From contig NZ_CP077683.1 of assembly GCF_019063845.1 (NCBI RefSeq), positions 620,001 to 684,000 of the forward strand: 64,000 nt of DNA, written 5' to 3'. Shown here piece after piece: positions 18,032 through 27,588 of the stretch. Source of the stretch: Geomonas subterranea (lineage in GTDB: Bacteria; Desulfobacterota; Desulfuromonadia; Geobacterales; Geobacteraceae). Every line of letters begins with the position of its first letter. The first letter of the stretch is position 1. A program made the position numbers and the translations under genes. The notes below the pieces were generated by a model. The model had not been told where the DNA came from. It was given only the letters and a program-made list of their open reading frames with translations, and ran no database searches.

Positions 18032-21000
18032 ATGAACGTTATGAAAAAAGCGTACTGGGCGCTGCTGGTACTGGTCTGCGCGCTGATGCTCAGCTGTTCT
18101 GGGGATACCGGCAAGCTTTCCGGCAACGCGGCATCCGGCGGGAAGACCACCGGCAAGGTCCTGGCCAACGATTTCCAGGTGACCTCCAACACGACCGATC
18201 AGTCCCAACCGTCTGTCGCCTACGACACGGTGACCCACAACCGGTACCTGACCGTCTTCGTCGACAGCAGGAGCGGCCAGCAGATATACGGCGCCATCAG
18301 CGTCGGGTCCGATTCGCTCGGGCAGGGGGTCACCGGGAACGTGACCTCCATGGGGGCCAACCCGGTCAACTTCGCCATCACCGCGGCGGCCGGCAACAAG
18401 TCCCAGCCCAAGGTCGCCTTCTACCAGGACCCCACCGACCCTGCCAACAACAGCAGGTACCTCGTGGTCTGGACCGACTCGCGCAGCGGCTCCGGCCAGA
18501 TCTACGGCCAGTTCGTCAGCATGACGGGGACCTTGATCGGCGGAAATTTCGCCATCTCCACCATCACCCCCAACGTGGACATCAGCCAGAGCGACCCCGA
18601 CCTCATCTACAACGAGGTGACCAAGAAGTTCGTCGTCGCCTGGATCGATACGACCACCTTTGACACGGATGCCAACCTCGCCAACAATGTGACCTACACC
18701 GCCGCGGGCGCGGTCAACTCCATCGTCGTCGGCCACATCCCGGTCCCGATGGCGGATAACAACCTCGTCCGTACCGTCGAGGTCGATCCGCTCACCGCGG
18801 TCAAAACCAACCTGCAGTCGGTCTCCCGTGCGGTCAGGACCGGTTCGCTGACCGATAGCGGCACCGTGATCACCGACACATGGATCGTGCATCTGAACGA
18901 GGCCCATCCCAAGCTCGCCTACAGCCCCATCACCGGCGAGCTCTTCGTTGCGTGGAGTGGCGCCTCCAGCACGGTCAAACTTGCCATAACCTACTCGAAG
19001 GTCATTGATGAGGGCCCTCCGCCGATCACGACCGCCGTCTATCAGAGCGAGGTGTTCACCTCGACCCCCAGGGATGACGCCCCGACCAAGATCAAGCTGC
19101 GCAGGAACCAGGGGCTTGGTTTTGTGACCGATCTCAGCTTCGGCACGGATACGTTCAGCGCCACCAACCCGACCCTGGCCGTTGACCCGAACACCAACAG
19201 GCTGCTGGTAACCTGGGAGGACAACAACGGCCTCACCGCCACCGGCAAGAACATCCAGGGCCAGCTCATGGATCTTTCCGGTTTCACCACCTATGGCGAC
19301 CGGATCACCATCTCCAACGCGATTGGCGACCAGTCTGCTCCGGTTTCGGCGTTCGACAACGTCAACCAGCGCTTCCTCGTTGTATGGGAAGACGCGAGGA
19401 ACCAGAGCGCCAACCTCAGCAACATCGACCTCTACGGCCAGTTCGTTGACCCGCAAGGCAACCTCTCGGGCGGTTACTCCATCGTCACCGTCGGCACCGG
19501 CAACCAGCTTGCCCCCGCAATCGCGTTTGGCGACGTGAACTTCAGGAAGTTCTTCGTGGTATGGAAGGACGGTCGCGCCCTGTCCAACTCCGACATCTAC
19601 GGTCAGCTCCTCGAGTTCTCCGCACTGCCGCAGCTTGTCATCACCGATGCTGCCGGCAACCCGGTCTTCAGCGGTTCCCACGACTTCGGCAATGTTGATA
19701 TCGCCGGTGCGACTCCCTATGCCGACTGGAATTTCAAGGTCCGAAACGACGGCAATACCCAGTTGACCATCGAGTCCGTTTCAGATCCTGCTGCGCCGTT
19801 CTCACTCATCACCCCCAAGCCAGTGACCATCAACCCCGGCAGCAGCGCCGATATGACGGTCCGGTTCGCACCGACCGGCGCCGGTTCCTATTCCGGCAAC
19901 TCCTCCAACAACTACAAGTTGGTGTTCAACTCCGACGGCGGCCAGGCCGTGATCTATCTCTCCGGTGCGGGCGTTGGCACCCAGCCGCTTTCCATTGCCA
20001 GCACCAGCCTTCCCGACGCTTCCGCAGGGCAGGTTTATCCCGGTGTGACCCTCACCGCGAACGGGGGCGTGATCCCTTACGGCAACTGGACCGTCACCAC
20101 CGGCACGCTGCCGACCGGGCTCACACTGAGCAGCGCCGGCGTCATCAGCGGTACCGTGGACGTGGCGGCGCAGCCTTCTTACACCTTTACCGTTCGGGTC
20201 ACCGACAATTCCGGCGCCCAGGCGACCAAGACGTTTATCATGAACGTCACCTCGCTCACCGTCGACCAGACCACGCTCAAAGCGTGGACCCAGGGGAACC
20301 CCGGCTATACCGAGCAGCTCACCGCATCTATCGGCGGAGTCGCGATTCCGAAAAACAGCGTCACCTGGACCGCGATCGGTCCGGTGCCCCTGGGGCTCTT
20401 GCTCGGCACTGACGGCAGCATCACCTCCACCGCGACCGGTCCGGTCTTTGCCGGGAGCAACACCCTGACGGTTCAGGCCACCTACACCGACACGGTCGCC
20501 AGCAAGACCTACACCGCGACCAAGACCTTGACCATGACGGTCAACCCCGCGCTTTCCATCACCACGACCAGTCTCCCTCCCGTAGTCGTCGGCAATGACT
20601 ACGCTCAAAAGCTGGTCAGGGTGGGGGGCACCCCGTCCTACGTCTGGAGCATTGCCAACGGCACCTTGCCGCCGGGCCTGCAGCTCAACCCCAGCACCGG
20701 CGACATAACCGGTATCCCGACCGGCACGGGCACCTCGCTGTTCACCGTCCAGGTCACCGACGGCACCGGCGCCACGTCCCAGCGCGCTCTGACCATCGTC
20801 GTCAACCCGACGCTCTCGATCACCACCGCTTCGCTCCCCCCGGTCACCAGTGGCTCGAGCTATCTGCAGCAACTGGTCGGCAGCGGCGGCACCAGGCCCT
20901 ACGCCTGGACCATTTCCAGCGGGTTCCTCCCCCCGGGACTCACGCTTTCCAATGGCGTGCTGAGCGGGACGGCGACGGGCGCCGGCAACTACGACTTCAT

Positions 21001-22156
21001 CGTACAACTCAAAGACAATGACGGCACCACCGTGACCAAGCTTCTTACCATCACGGTCAACACCCCGGGCGTACCGTCCAGTTCCATCATCTTTACCGAT
21101 GGCGCCGGCACGCAGACCGGTGCGTACGCCTTCGGCGGCAAACTCGTTGGGAGCACCAGTGCCGCCTCGACCGTCATGATGAAAAACAACGGCTCCACCC
21201 CGATCACCATCCAGGGGGTGACAACGACGGATTCCAGCGCCTTCCAGGGGAGCGTGCAGACAAACTACACGCTCAACAGCGGTCAGGCCGTACCCGTCAC
21301 CATCATATTCACCCCGCAAGCCGCAAAGGCGTACAGCGCTACCCTGAACGTCGTCGACTCGAACATGACGGCCTACCCGCTTACCCTGACCGGCTTCGGC
21401 GTCACCGCGGTGGCCTCGGTGAACGGCACGACCGGCACCACCGGGACGACCGCCATCGCTTACGCGGACGAAAACATCGTGAACGTAGGTCTGACCAAAC
21501 CGGCCAGCCTCGCTGACTTCACGATCAGCTCGGCTACCAACATCCGGTTGGACAACGTTCAGGCCAACAGCACCGTCTACGTCGACGTGACCTACAACTC
21601 GCTCCCGGCGACTCCGGTGTTCTACAAAGTGGTCAACGGCACCTGGACGCCGATCACTCCCTTCGCCCGCAGCGGCAACAAGGTCACCTTCGCTGTCACC
21701 GACAACGATGTGACCCAGGATTCGGATCCCACCCTCGGCAACATCCAGGATCCGATCGTCGTCGGCAGCGTGGGAGCGACCACCGGCGGCGATACCGGCA
21801 ACAACGCACCTCCTGCCTCCTCCGCCGGCAAGAGCGGCTGCTTCATCGCCACGGCCGCCTACGGCAGCTACCTCGACCCGCAGGTCGTGGTGCTCAGGCA
21901 CTTCCGCGACAACGTCCTGCTCAAGTCCGAACCGGGCCGCGCCTTCGTCCGCTTCTACTACAAGCACAGCCCCCCGATCGCGGACTTCATCTACGAGCAC
22001 GGTTTCCTGAGGATGCTGACCCGCTGGGCCCTCACCCCGCTCATCCTGGCGGTGAAATACCCGCTGGCCCTGCTGCTGCTCGGAGTTTGCGCCGTCTTCT
22101 ACCGGCTGCGCAACCTGCGGGTGACCGCCCCGGCCCGGGAGAGCGTGCAGCCGTAG
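18032..22156 (+). CDS. Giant multidomain lipoprotein with Ig-like repeats and CFI-box C-terminus
   Basis: The 1,374-residue product starts at ATG 18032 (AAGGGG seven bases upstream); an in-frame ATG at 18002 lacks a good site. A lipobox (LMLSC) gives a lipoprotein N-terminus. Residues about 45-530 contain repeated W-x-D-x-R-S blocks ([26 protein letters not shown]) typical of a propeller-like exposed domain. A choice-of-anchor-D-like domain follows (about 540-650), then four putative-Ig (He-PIG-like) repeats (about 650-1010), a second anchor-D-like domain and an anchor-U-like segment. The C-terminus has [17 protein letters not shown], the CFI-box motif, and two hydrophobic stretches likely to be membrane-spanning. 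It looks like a cell-surface structural or adhesive protein. Function is unknown. It sits between pilQ and aroC. Confidence 0.75.
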   Translation: MNVMKKAYWALLVLVCALMLSCSGDTGKLSGNAASGGKTTGKVLANDFQVTSNTTDQSQPSVAYDTVTHNRYLTVFVDSRSGQQIYGAISVGSDSLGQGVTGNVTSMGANPVNFAITAAAGNKSQPKVAFYQDPTDPANNSRYLVVWTDSRSGSGQIYGQFVSMTGTLIGGNFAISTITPNVDISQSDPDLIYNEVTKKFVVAWIDTTTFDTDANLANNVTYTAAGAVNSIVVGHIPVPMADNNLVRTVEVDPLTAVKTNLQSVSRAVRTGSLTDSGTVITDTWIVHLNEAHPKLAYSPITGELFVAWSGASSTVKLAITYSKVIDEGPPPITTAVYQSEVFTSTPRDDAPTKIKLRRNQGLGFVTDLSFGTDTFSATNPTLAVDPNTNRLLVTWEDNNGLTATGKNIQGQLMDLSGFTTYGDRITISNAIGDQSAPVSAFDNVNQRFLVVWEDARNQSANLSNIDLYGQFVDPQGNLSGGYSIVTVGTGNQLAPAIAFGDVNFRKFFVVWKDGRALSNSDIYGQLLEFSALPQLVITDAAGNPVFSGSHDFGNVDIAGATPYADWNFKVRNDGNTQLTIESVSDPAAPFSLITPKPVTINPGSSADMTVRFAPTGAGSYSGNSSNNYKLVFNSDGGQAVIYLSGAGVGTQPLSIASTSLPDASAGQVYPGVTLTANGGVIPYGNWTVTTGTLPTGLTLSSAGVISGTVDVAAQPSYTFTVRVTDNSGAQATKTFIMNVTSLTVDQTTLKAWTQGNPGYTEQLTASIGGVAIPKNSVTWTAIGPVPLGLLLGTDGSITSTATGPVFAGSNTLTVQATYTDTVASKTYTATKTLTMTVNPALSITTTSLPPVVVGNDYAQKLVRVGGTPSYVWSIANGTLPPGLQLNPSTGDITGIPTGTGTSLFTVQVTDGTGATSQRALTIVVNPTLSITTASLPPVTSGSSYLQQLVGSGGTRPYAWTISSGFLPPGLTLSNGVLSGTATGAGNYDFIVQLKDNDGTTVTKLLTITVNTPGVPSSSIIFTDGAGTQTGAYAFGGKLVGSTSAASTVMMKNNGSTPITIQGVTTTDSSAFQGSVQTNYTLNSGQAVPVTIIFTPQAAKAYSATLNVVDSNMTAYPLTLTGFGVTAVASVNGTTGTTGTTAIAYADENIVNVGLTKPASLADFTISSATNIRLDNVQANSTVYVDVTYNSLPATPVFYKVVNGTWTPITPFARSGNKVTFAVTDNDVTQDSDPTLGNIQDPIVVGSVGATTGGDTGNNAPPASSAGKSGCFIATAAYGSYLDPQVVVLRHFRDNVLLKSEPGRAFVRFYYKHSPPIADFIYEHGFLRMLTRWALTPLILAVKYPLALLLLGVCAVFYRLRNLRVTAPARESVQP

Positions 22157-22192
22157 TTTGAAGAGCGGATAAGAACTCAGGAGTATGTTCAG

Positions 22193-22495
22193 ATGTTAAA
22201 GAAGTTGCTGGTCCTTTGTTTCATCACCCTGACCCTGAATGCCTGCTCCAAGGCTCCCGCCAAGGAGCAGGTACAGGAAACCATCAAGAAGTTCGTTCCC
22301 ATGGAGTTCGAGGTGCTGCAGATCTCCAAGGAGCCTTACGCCGGCCTTTACGAGGTCGTCGTCAGCGTGAGGAAGCAGCCGGTCGTCTTCTACGTCGACA
22401 AGAACTGTCAGTACCTGTTCTCCGGCAGCCTGATGTCCGCGGACACCAAGGTGAACCTGAGCATGGAGACCCAGAAGAAATTTCAGAGTAAGTAG
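22193..22495 (+). CDS. Small lipoprotein resembling the DsbC N-terminal dimerisation domain
   Basis: The 100-residue product has a signal peptide with lipobox LNAC (Cys18). The mature part has the pattern FEVLQISKEPYAGLYEVVV, then VVFYVDKNCQYLFSGSLM, which matches the DsbC/DsbG N-terminal cystatin-like domain in order and spacing. No thioredoxin domain follows; the gene ends at 22495 and a terminator is next. In full-length DsbC this domain only dimerises the enzyme. Here one free cysteine remains in the mature domain. It may partner the DsbC-like protein at 76-873 or be an unrelated use of the fold (inference). Confidence 0.65.
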   Translation: MLKKLLVLCFITLTLNACSKAPAKEQVQETIKKFVPMEFEVLQISKEPYAGLYEVVVSVRKQPVVFYVDKNCQYLFSGSLMSADTKVNLSMETQKKFQSK

Positions 22496-22523
22496 AGTAA
22501 GCAAGGACATAAATGATGTATCT

Positions 22524-22555
22524 CGAAAGCCAGGGACGATCCTGGCTTTCGTTTA
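22524..22555 (+). terminator. Intrinsic terminator closing the pil/lipoprotein region
   Basis: CGAAAGCCAGG (22524-22534) and CCTGGCTTTCG (22541-22551) form a perfect 11-bp stem with a six-base loop. Only a short TTTA tract follows, so strength is moderate. It separates the lipoprotein genes from aroC. Confidence 0.7.
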
Positions 22556-22570
22556 TCCAGCTATATTGTT

Positions 22571-22599
22571 TTGCCTGCGGCATGATTTACTGCTAATAT
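22571..22599 (+). promoter_or_regulatory. Sigma-70-type promoter for aroC
   Basis: TTGCCT (22571-22576) and TAATAT (22594-22599) are separated by 17 bases, with the predicted start about 60 bases before the aroC ATG. It directly follows the terminator at 22524-22555, which fits a new transcription unit. Confidence 0.6.
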
Positions 22600-22665
22600 C
22601 CGCTGCGACGCGCAACGGACGGTAGTAACGGCCGATGGCGTTGAATCAGCACACGAGGAGCAGGC

Positions 22666-23847
22666 ATGTTCAGATACCTTACCGCGGGAGAATCTCACGG
22701 GCCGCAGTTGACCGCCATTGTAGAAGGGATCCCCTCGGGACTTAAACTCACCGAAAACGATATCAACGCGGATCTCCTGCGCAGGCAGGGTGGGTACGGC
22801 CGCGGTGGCCGCATGAAGATCGAGACCGACCGCGTCAGCATCCGTTCCGGCGTCCGCTGGGGCGAAACCTTGGGCTCCCCCATCACCCTGGTGGTGGAGA
22901 ATACCGACTGGGTGAACTGGGAAGAGCGGATGTCCGTCAGCGCCGAGCACCGCGACGACTCCATCCGCGTCACCCGCGCGCGCCCGGGACACGCCGATCT
23001 CCCCGGCGCCATGAAGTACGCCCACAACGACGTGCGCAACATCCTCGAGCGCTCCAGCGCCCGCGAGACCGCCGTGCGTGTCGCGGTGGGCGCCGTGGCC
23101 AAGGCCTACCTCGCCCGCTTCGGCATCGCCGTGACCGGGTGCGTCGTGGAACTGGGGGGCGTGAAGGCGGAGCGCCCCGAGCTTTCCGTCAAGGCGCTGC
23201 AGGACGCCATCGCCTCGTCGCCGGTCTACACCTACGACGCCAAGGCGGAGTTGGAGATGATAGAGGCCATCGACCGCGCCAAGGCCGCAGGCGACACGCT
23301 CGGTGGCGTGGTCGAGGTCAGGGTGACCGGAATGCCGGTGGGGCTCGGGAGCCACGTGCAGTGGGACCGCAGGCTGGACGCGCGCCTGGCCGCCGCCGTG
23401 ATGAGCATCCAGGCGTTCAAGGGGGTGGAGATCGGTGCGGGATTCGAGACGGCGCGGCTACCGGGCTCCCAGGTGCATGACGAGATCTACTTCGACGAGC
23501 AGCGCGTGGCCCGCGGCGAGAAGACCGGTTTCTACCGCACCACCAACCGGGCCGGCGGTCTGGAGGGGGGGATCACCAACGGTGAGGAGATCGTGGTGTA
23601 CGGTGCCATGAAGCCCATTCCGACCCTGTACACGCCGCTCAAGTCGGTCGACATCCTGACCAAGGAGCCTTTCGAGGCGACCGTGGAGCGCTCGGACTGC
23701 TGTGCCGTTCCCGCCGCATCGGTGGTTGCCGAGGCCGTGGTCGCCGTGGAGATCGCCAACGCCTTCATGGAGAAGTTCGGCGGCGATTCCGTGGCCGAGA
23801 CCGCCAGGAACTACTCCTCCTACATCGAATACCTGCGTGAGTTTTAA
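22666..23847 (+). CDS. aroC: Chorismate synthase
   Basis: This 393-residue protein is full length for AroC, which converts 5-enolpyruvylshikimate-3-phosphate to chorismate with reduced FMN. It shows the signature GESHGP near residue 8, RPGHAD near 105 and RSSARETA near 130. A GAGGAG site precedes ATG 22666. The gene follows its own promoter and leads the shikimate block. A 170-base repeat-bearing gap separates it from aroK, so the downstream genes may be a second unit. Confidence 0.97.
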   Translation: MFRYLTAGESHGPQLTAIVEGIPSGLKLTENDINADLLRRQGGYGRGGRMKIETDRVSIRSGVRWGETLGSPITLVVENTDWVNWEERMSVSAEHRDDSIRVTRARPGHADLPGAMKYAHNDVRNILERSSARETAVRVAVGAVAKAYLARFGIAVTGCVVELGGVKAERPELSVKALQDAIASSPVYTYDAKAELEMIEAIDRAKAAGDTLGGVVEVRVTGMPVGLGSHVQWDRRLDARLAAAVMSIQAFKGVEIGAGFETARLPGSQVHDEIYFDEQRVARGEKTGFYRTTNRAGGLEGGITNGEEIVVYGAMKPIPTLYTPLKSVDILTKEPFEATVERSDCCAVPAASVVAEAVVAVEIANAFMEKFGGDSVAETARNYSSYIEYLREF

Positions 23848-23860
23848 AGACAAAGATATT

Positions 23861-24006
23861 AACGCAAAGCCGCAAAGTCGCAAAGAACACCGATAAACAG
23901 GGTCTCGACCCAAAATCTTTTTTGCCTTTTGTTCTGTCTTAGCGTCTCTGCGTCTTTGCGTTACCCAATATGCTTTTTTTTTGGTGTCTTTTGGGTCTTT
24001 GCGTTA
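23861..24006. repeat. Dispersed CGCAAAG-type palindromic repeat, copy 1
   Basis: The left arm has AACGCAAAGCCGCAAAG (from 23861), and the right arm holds the reverse complement type GCGTCTCTGCGTCTTTGCG (from 23942). A further GGGTCTTTGCGTTAG ends just before the aroK ribosome-binding site. The centre includes CGACCCAAAATCTTT, which is also found in copy 3 (62946-63147). It fills most of the aroC-aroK gap. Confidence 0.7.
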
Positions 24007-24017
24007 GAGGTTTGACC

Positions 24018-24533
24018 GTGAGCTTTAAGAACATCTTTCTCACCGGTTTCATGGGGTGCGGCAAGACCAGCGTGGGGCAACTGCTGGCGCAACGGCTCGG
24101 CTGGACCTTCGTCGATCTCGACCAGGTCATCGTCGAGGCGGCGGGGCGGAGCATCAAGGAGATCTTCGCGGCCGACGGCGAGCCCCATTTCCGGGAACTG
24201 GAATCGAGGATGCTCGAACGGGTAGCGGCTGGCTCCGGCCAGGTCGTGTCCACCGGCGGAGGCGTGGTGATCGCGCCCGTCAACCGGGCCGTGATGCGCA
24301 GCCACGGCTGCATCGTGAACCTCACCGCCAGCGTGGAAACCATCGCCCAGCGGGTGAGCGGCGACAGCGAGCGACCGCTGCTGGCGGACGACGCCTCGCT
24401 TCTGAAGATCCGCAGCATGCTGGAGGGGCGTGAGCCATTCTACGCCGATGCCGACGTCCGGATCGACACCACCGGCAAGGAGATCGCCACGGTGTGCGAG
24501 CATGTACTGGATTACTGTAAGGGGTCTTTGTGA
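24018..24533 (+). CDS. aroK: Shikimate kinase
   Basis: The 171-residue product starts at GTG 24018, preceded by AGAGG at suitable spacing. The longer frame from 23970 runs into the dispersed repeat and gives a non-conserved, hydrophobic leader. The P-loop GFMGCGKT lies at residues 10-17, the D-x-D-type shikimate site (FVDLDQVI) near 32-38, and STGGG near 77. It phosphorylates shikimate at O3. It overlaps aroB by 4 bases (GTGA). Confidence 0.95.
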   Translation: MSFKNIFLTGFMGCGKTSVGQLLAQRLGWTFVDLDQVIVEAAGRSIKEIFAADGEPHFRELESRMLERVAAGSGQVVSTGGGVVIAPVNRAVMRSHGCIVNLTASVETIAQRVSGDSERPLLADDASLLKIRSMLEGREPFYADADVRIDTTGKEIATVCEHVLDYCKGSL

Positions 24534-25609
24534 ACGTCCAACAGATTAAAGTGGCACTGGGAGAGCGGAGCTACGACATCCTGCTCGGCGCCGGCATCCT
24601 CGGAACCGTCGGCACCCTTTGCCGTGAACTCGGGCTCAACGGCACCGCCGCCGTCGTTTCCAACACCACCGTCGCGCCGCTTTATTTCGACGCCGTGCGC
24701 GCCGCCATGGAGGCGGCAGGGTACCAGGTGCTCCTGGTCTCGCTCCCGGACGGGGAGACGTACAAGAACAGCACCACCTTAAACCAGATCTACGACGCCC
24801 TGGTGGACGCCTCTTTGGACCGGGGTTCCTTCATCCTCGCCCTGGGGGGCGGGGTGATCGGCGACATGGCTGGTTTCGCGGCCGCCAGTTACCTGCGCGG
24901 CATCCCCTTCGTGCAACTCCCCACAACGCTCCTGTCCCAGGTCGACTCGAGCGTCGGCGGCAAGACCGGCATCAACCACCCCCGCGGCAAAAACCTGATC
25001 GGCGCATTTTACCAGCCCAAGGGCGTCCTCATCGACGTGAAGACGCTGGACACGCTGCCGGAGCGCGAGTTCCGCGCGGGACTTGGCGAGATCGTCAAGT
25101 ACGGCGCCGTGCTGGACGGCGACTTCTTCCGTTTCCTCGAGGACAACGTCGATGCGCTCCTGGCGCGCGACAAGGACGCCCTCATCCAGGCCGTCGCCCG
25201 CAGCTGCTCGATCAAGGCGAAGGTCGTGGCGGTGGACGAGAGGGAAGGGGGGGTGCGGGCGGTCCTGAACTACGGGCATACCCTGGGACATGCCGTCGAG
25301 ACCCTCACCGGGTACGCCACCTACCTGCACGGCGAGGCCGTCGCCATCGGCATGGTGCAGGCCGCGAAGATCTCGCAGCACTTTGGCTACTGCAACCAGA
25401 CGGACCGGGACCGGATCGAGGCACTCATCGCCGCGCTGGGGCTTCCGGCCGAGCTTCCGGCATTCCCGCCGGAAAGGTATGTGGAGGCTCTTTCCCACGA
25501 CAAGAAGGTGCGCGACAAGGGGCTGCTCTTCATCTGCAACCGCGGTATCGGCGCCTACAAGATGGAAAGGGTGACGGACCTTAAAGCACTTCTCGAGATC
25601 TGCGCATAG
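24530..25609 (+). CDS. aroB: 3-dehydroquinate synthase
   Basis: The 359-residue product has the NAD- and metal-dependent AroB fold. GGGVIGDMAGFAAA near 104-118 is the dinucleotide-binding turn, LLSQVDSSVGGKTGIN near 134-150 the substrate region, and NYGHTLGHA near 247 carries metal-binding His. It converts DAHP to 3-dehydroquinate. The GTG start at 24530 lies in the GTGA overlap with aroK, so the two are co-translated. A TPR gene follows nine bases later. Confidence 0.96.
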   Translation: MNVQQIKVALGERSYDILLGAGILGTVGTLCRELGLNGTAAVVSNTTVAPLYFDAVRAAMEAAGYQVLLVSLPDGETYKNSTTLNQIYDALVDASLDRGSFILALGGGVIGDMAGFAAASYLRGIPFVQLPTTLLSQVDSSVGGKTGINHPRGKNLIGAFYQPKGVLIDVKTLDTLPEREFRAGLGEIVKYGAVLDGDFFRFLEDNVDALLARDKDALIQAVARSCSIKAKVVAVDEREGGVRAVLNYGHTLGHAVETLTGYATYLHGEAVAIGMVQAAKISQHFGYCNQTDRDRIEALIAALGLPAELPAFPPERYVEALSHDKKVRDKGLLFICNRGIGAYKMERVTDLKALLEICA

Positions 25610-25618
25610 GAGCGTGAC

Positions 25619-26773
25619 ATGGTAGAGGACGCGTTATCGTTTTGGACTGAGATTCAGCGTTACGAAGACATGCTGGTGGCGGACGCGAAATCGCTCTGCT
25701 TCGCACCGCTCTCCGACCTGTACCGGAAGCTCGGCCTTCTGGACGATGCCGTCTCCGTGGCCCAAAAAGGGTGCGCGGCGCATCCGGAGTACGCGCTGGG
25801 ATTCGTCGCGCTCGGCAACGCCTGTTACGCGAAGGGGATGCCCCAGGAGGCACGGCAGGCCCTGGAAAAGGCGATCTCCCTCAACCCCGACCACATCCAG
25901 GCGATGAAATTGCTGAGCCAGCTCTACGTAGAAGTGGGGGAACTGGCACTCGCGCGCCAGGTGCTGGGAAATCTGCTTGCCCGCGACCCGGAGGACATGG
26001 AAAGCTCCATGCTTCTCAACTCCATAGCCTCGGCACCGGCTTCCCCCCCCGCTGCGGAACCCGACGAGGAAGTGCTGGAAGAACTCGAGATCATAGAAGA
26101 GCTGGAAGTGCTCGATGAGGAAGCCGAGGCCGAGCCGGTCGCCGTCCCTGCGCCGCCGCAGGCGGCACCCGTCACGCCCCCCGTCCGGACTGATGCGGCA
26201 GAAGACATCTGGGCCATCGAGGACCTTGAGGAGCTTTCCGGTGTGCCGGCTCCCGCGGCGTCGCAGTCGCGTGGCGCCGCTCCGGACCCGCTCACCACGG
26301 CGACCCTGGCGGAGCTCTACGTCTCGCAGGGGTTCCTGGACAAGGCGATGGTGATCTATGGCGAGCTTCTCGCGGCGCATCCCGAAAACCAGCAATACCG
26401 GCTCAGGCACGAGGAACTGGCCGAACAAAAGCAGTTGCAGCAGGCCGCCGCTGCGGCACCGGTTACTCCCGCCGCACCCGCCGCACCTGTCGCACCTGTC
26501 GCACCTGTCGCACCTGTCGCACCCGCAGCGCCTGCAGCATCTACCGTCACCGGGTTCGATGGCCACGAAGGCCCCGCCGCCATGGAGGTGCCGATAAGCC
26601 TGGAGCAGACCGCCGCTCCCGCTGCTTTCGCAGGAATGGAGACGCCGGCGCAGCTGGAATCGGCACCACTGGAGCAGCTCCGGGAGCCGGAGCAGGCCCC
26701 CGCCGATGAGGATCTTGAGAGCTCGCTGCAACGCTGGCTGGAAAACATAAGGAGAAGAAAAGATGGGGTTTAA
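25619..26773 (+). CDS. Tetratricopeptide-repeat protein in the aro operon
   Basis: The 384-residue product has no signal peptide. Residues about 20-140 form three to four TPRs (YRKLGLLDDAVSVAQKG, then ALGNACYAKGMPQEARQALE, then EVGELALARQVL). An acidic segment (about 140-175) and a further TPR-like unit (TATLAELYVSQGFLDKAMVI, about 222) follow. A Pro/Ala/Val low-complexity stretch encoded by a 9-base tandem repeat comes next, then an amphipathic C-terminus (about 365-384). The family is not recognised beyond TPR. The stop overlaps the next roadblock gene by 11 bases, suggesting the pair work together as a cytoplasmic scaffold (inference). Confidence 0.75.
   Translation: MVEDALSFWTEIQRYEDMLVADAKSLCFAPLSDLYRKLGLLDDAVSVAQKGCAAHPEYALGFVALGNACYAKGMPQEARQALEKAISLNPDHIQAMKLLSQLYVEVGELALARQVLGNLLARDPEDMESSMLLNSIASAPASPPAAEPDEEVLEELEIIEELEVLDEEAEAEPVAVPAPPQAAPVTPPVRTDAAEDIWAIEDLEELSGVPAPAASQSRGAAPDPLTTATLAELYVSQGFLDKAMVIYGELLAAHPENQQYRLRHEELAEQKQLQQAAAAAPVTPAAPAAPVAPVAPVAPVAPAAPAASTVTGFDGHEGPAAMEVPISLEQTAAPAAFAGMETPAQLESAPLEQLREPEQAPADEDLESSLQRWLENIRRRKDGV
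26483..26518 (+). repeat. 9-bp coding tandem repeat (Ala-Pro-Val)
   Basis: Four exact copies of GCACCTGTC occur in a row, flanked by degenerate copies, in the linker of the TPR protein. Units of nine bases keep frame, so copy-number change would only alter linker length. Confidence 0.85.
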
Positions 26774-27122
26774 GGGGATTCTTAAGGAGATTGTCGCGGA
26801 AAGCGGCGGCCTGGGCGGAGTCATCATGGGATACGACGGCATCGCCATCGATGAGTACCTGCGCGACGGGGCCGGGGTGGACGTGCAGACCATGACCATC
26901 GAGTACGCCTCCGTGCTGAAGGAGGTCAAACGGACGGTCGGCGTGCTGAAGACCGGCGATCTGGAAGAGGTTTCCATCATCACCGAGAAATGCTGCGTCA
27001 TCGTGCGTGGCATCAGCGATGACTTCTTCGCGGCGCTGGTGCTTCCTTCCGACGGCAACTTCGGCAAGGCCCGTTTCCTCCTCAAACGCGCGGCACCGGG
27101 CTTCCGGGAGTCGCTGCAATGA
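26763..27122 (+). CDS. Roadblock/LC7-domain protein (MglB-like)
   Basis: The 119-residue product fits a single roadblock/LC7 fold: [19 protein letters not shown] (about 16-34), a long helix with [14 protein letters not shown], and the strand-rich [17 protein letters not shown]. Bacterial roadblock proteins such as MglB are often GTPase-activating or scaffold partners of MglA-type Ras-like GTPases. No GTPase gene lies nearby. It overlaps the TPR gene by 11 bases and aroQ by 4 bases (ATGA), so it is embedded in a metabolic operon. Fold assignment is fairly secure; role unknown. Confidence 0.75.
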   Translation: MGFKGILKEIVAESGGLGGVIMGYDGIAIDEYLRDGAGVDVQTMTIEYASVLKEVKRTVGVLKTGDLEEVSIITEKCCVIVRGISDDFFAALVLPSDGNFGKARFLLKRAAPGFRESLQ

Positions 27123-27568
27123 GCACCGCCAGCGCGAAGATCCTGGTCCTGCACGGGCCGAACCTGAACCTCCTGGGGGTCCGCGAGCCTGGCGTCTACG
27201 GCACCACCACCCTCGAGGGGATCAACAACGCACTGCTGGAACTGGCGGCGGAACTGTCGCTGGAGCTCGAGATCGTGCAGAGCAACAGCGAAGGGGGTCT
27301 CGTGGACGCCATCCAGGGAGCCCTCGGCACCTGCCAGGGGATCCTGATCAACCCCGCAGCCTACACCCACACCAGCGTCGCCCTCCGCGACGCCATCGCC
27401 GCAACCGCACTTCCGGCCGTCGAGGTTCACCTCTCCAACGTGCACGCCCGGGAGCCCTTCCGAAGCCACAGTTTCATCGCCCCGGTAGCGGTCGGACAGA
27501 TCTGCGGTTTCGGCGCGGAAAGCTACCTTTTGGGGCTGCGCGCCCTTGCCAAACGGCTGGGAAAATAG
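27119..27568 (+). CDS. aroQ: Type II 3-dehydroquinate dehydratase
   Basis: The 149-residue product has the dodecameric type II enzyme signature [17 protein letters not shown] (12-28), with the catalytic Tyr at 27. It also has [10 protein letters not shown] near 58-67, [15 protein letters not shown] near 78-92 and [11 protein letters not shown] near 102-112. It dehydrates 3-dehydroquinate to 3-dehydroshikimate, completing the shikimate set here apart from aroE and aroA. It starts in the ATGA overlap with the roadblock gene. Confidence 0.96.
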   Translation: MSTASAKILVLHGPNLNLLGVREPGVYGTTTLEGINNALLELAAELSLELEIVQSNSEGGLVDAIQGALGTCQGILINPAAYTHTSVALRDAIAATALPAVEVHLSNVHAREPFRSHSFIAPVAVGQICGFGAESYLLGLRALAKRLGK

Positions 27569-27588
27569 ATTGTCATACGGGCGGAATT

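Noticed and set aside
19802..22000. 732-codon open frame antisense to the CFI-box lipoprotein gene
   Set aside because: The repetitive Gly/Asp/Arg-rich translation has no motifs, and the plus strand shows clear Ig-like repeats and the CFI-box.
26483..26518. CRISPR-like direct repeats
   Set aside because: Units are nine bases without spacers and lie inside a coding linker; no CRISPR array or cas gene is seen anywhere.
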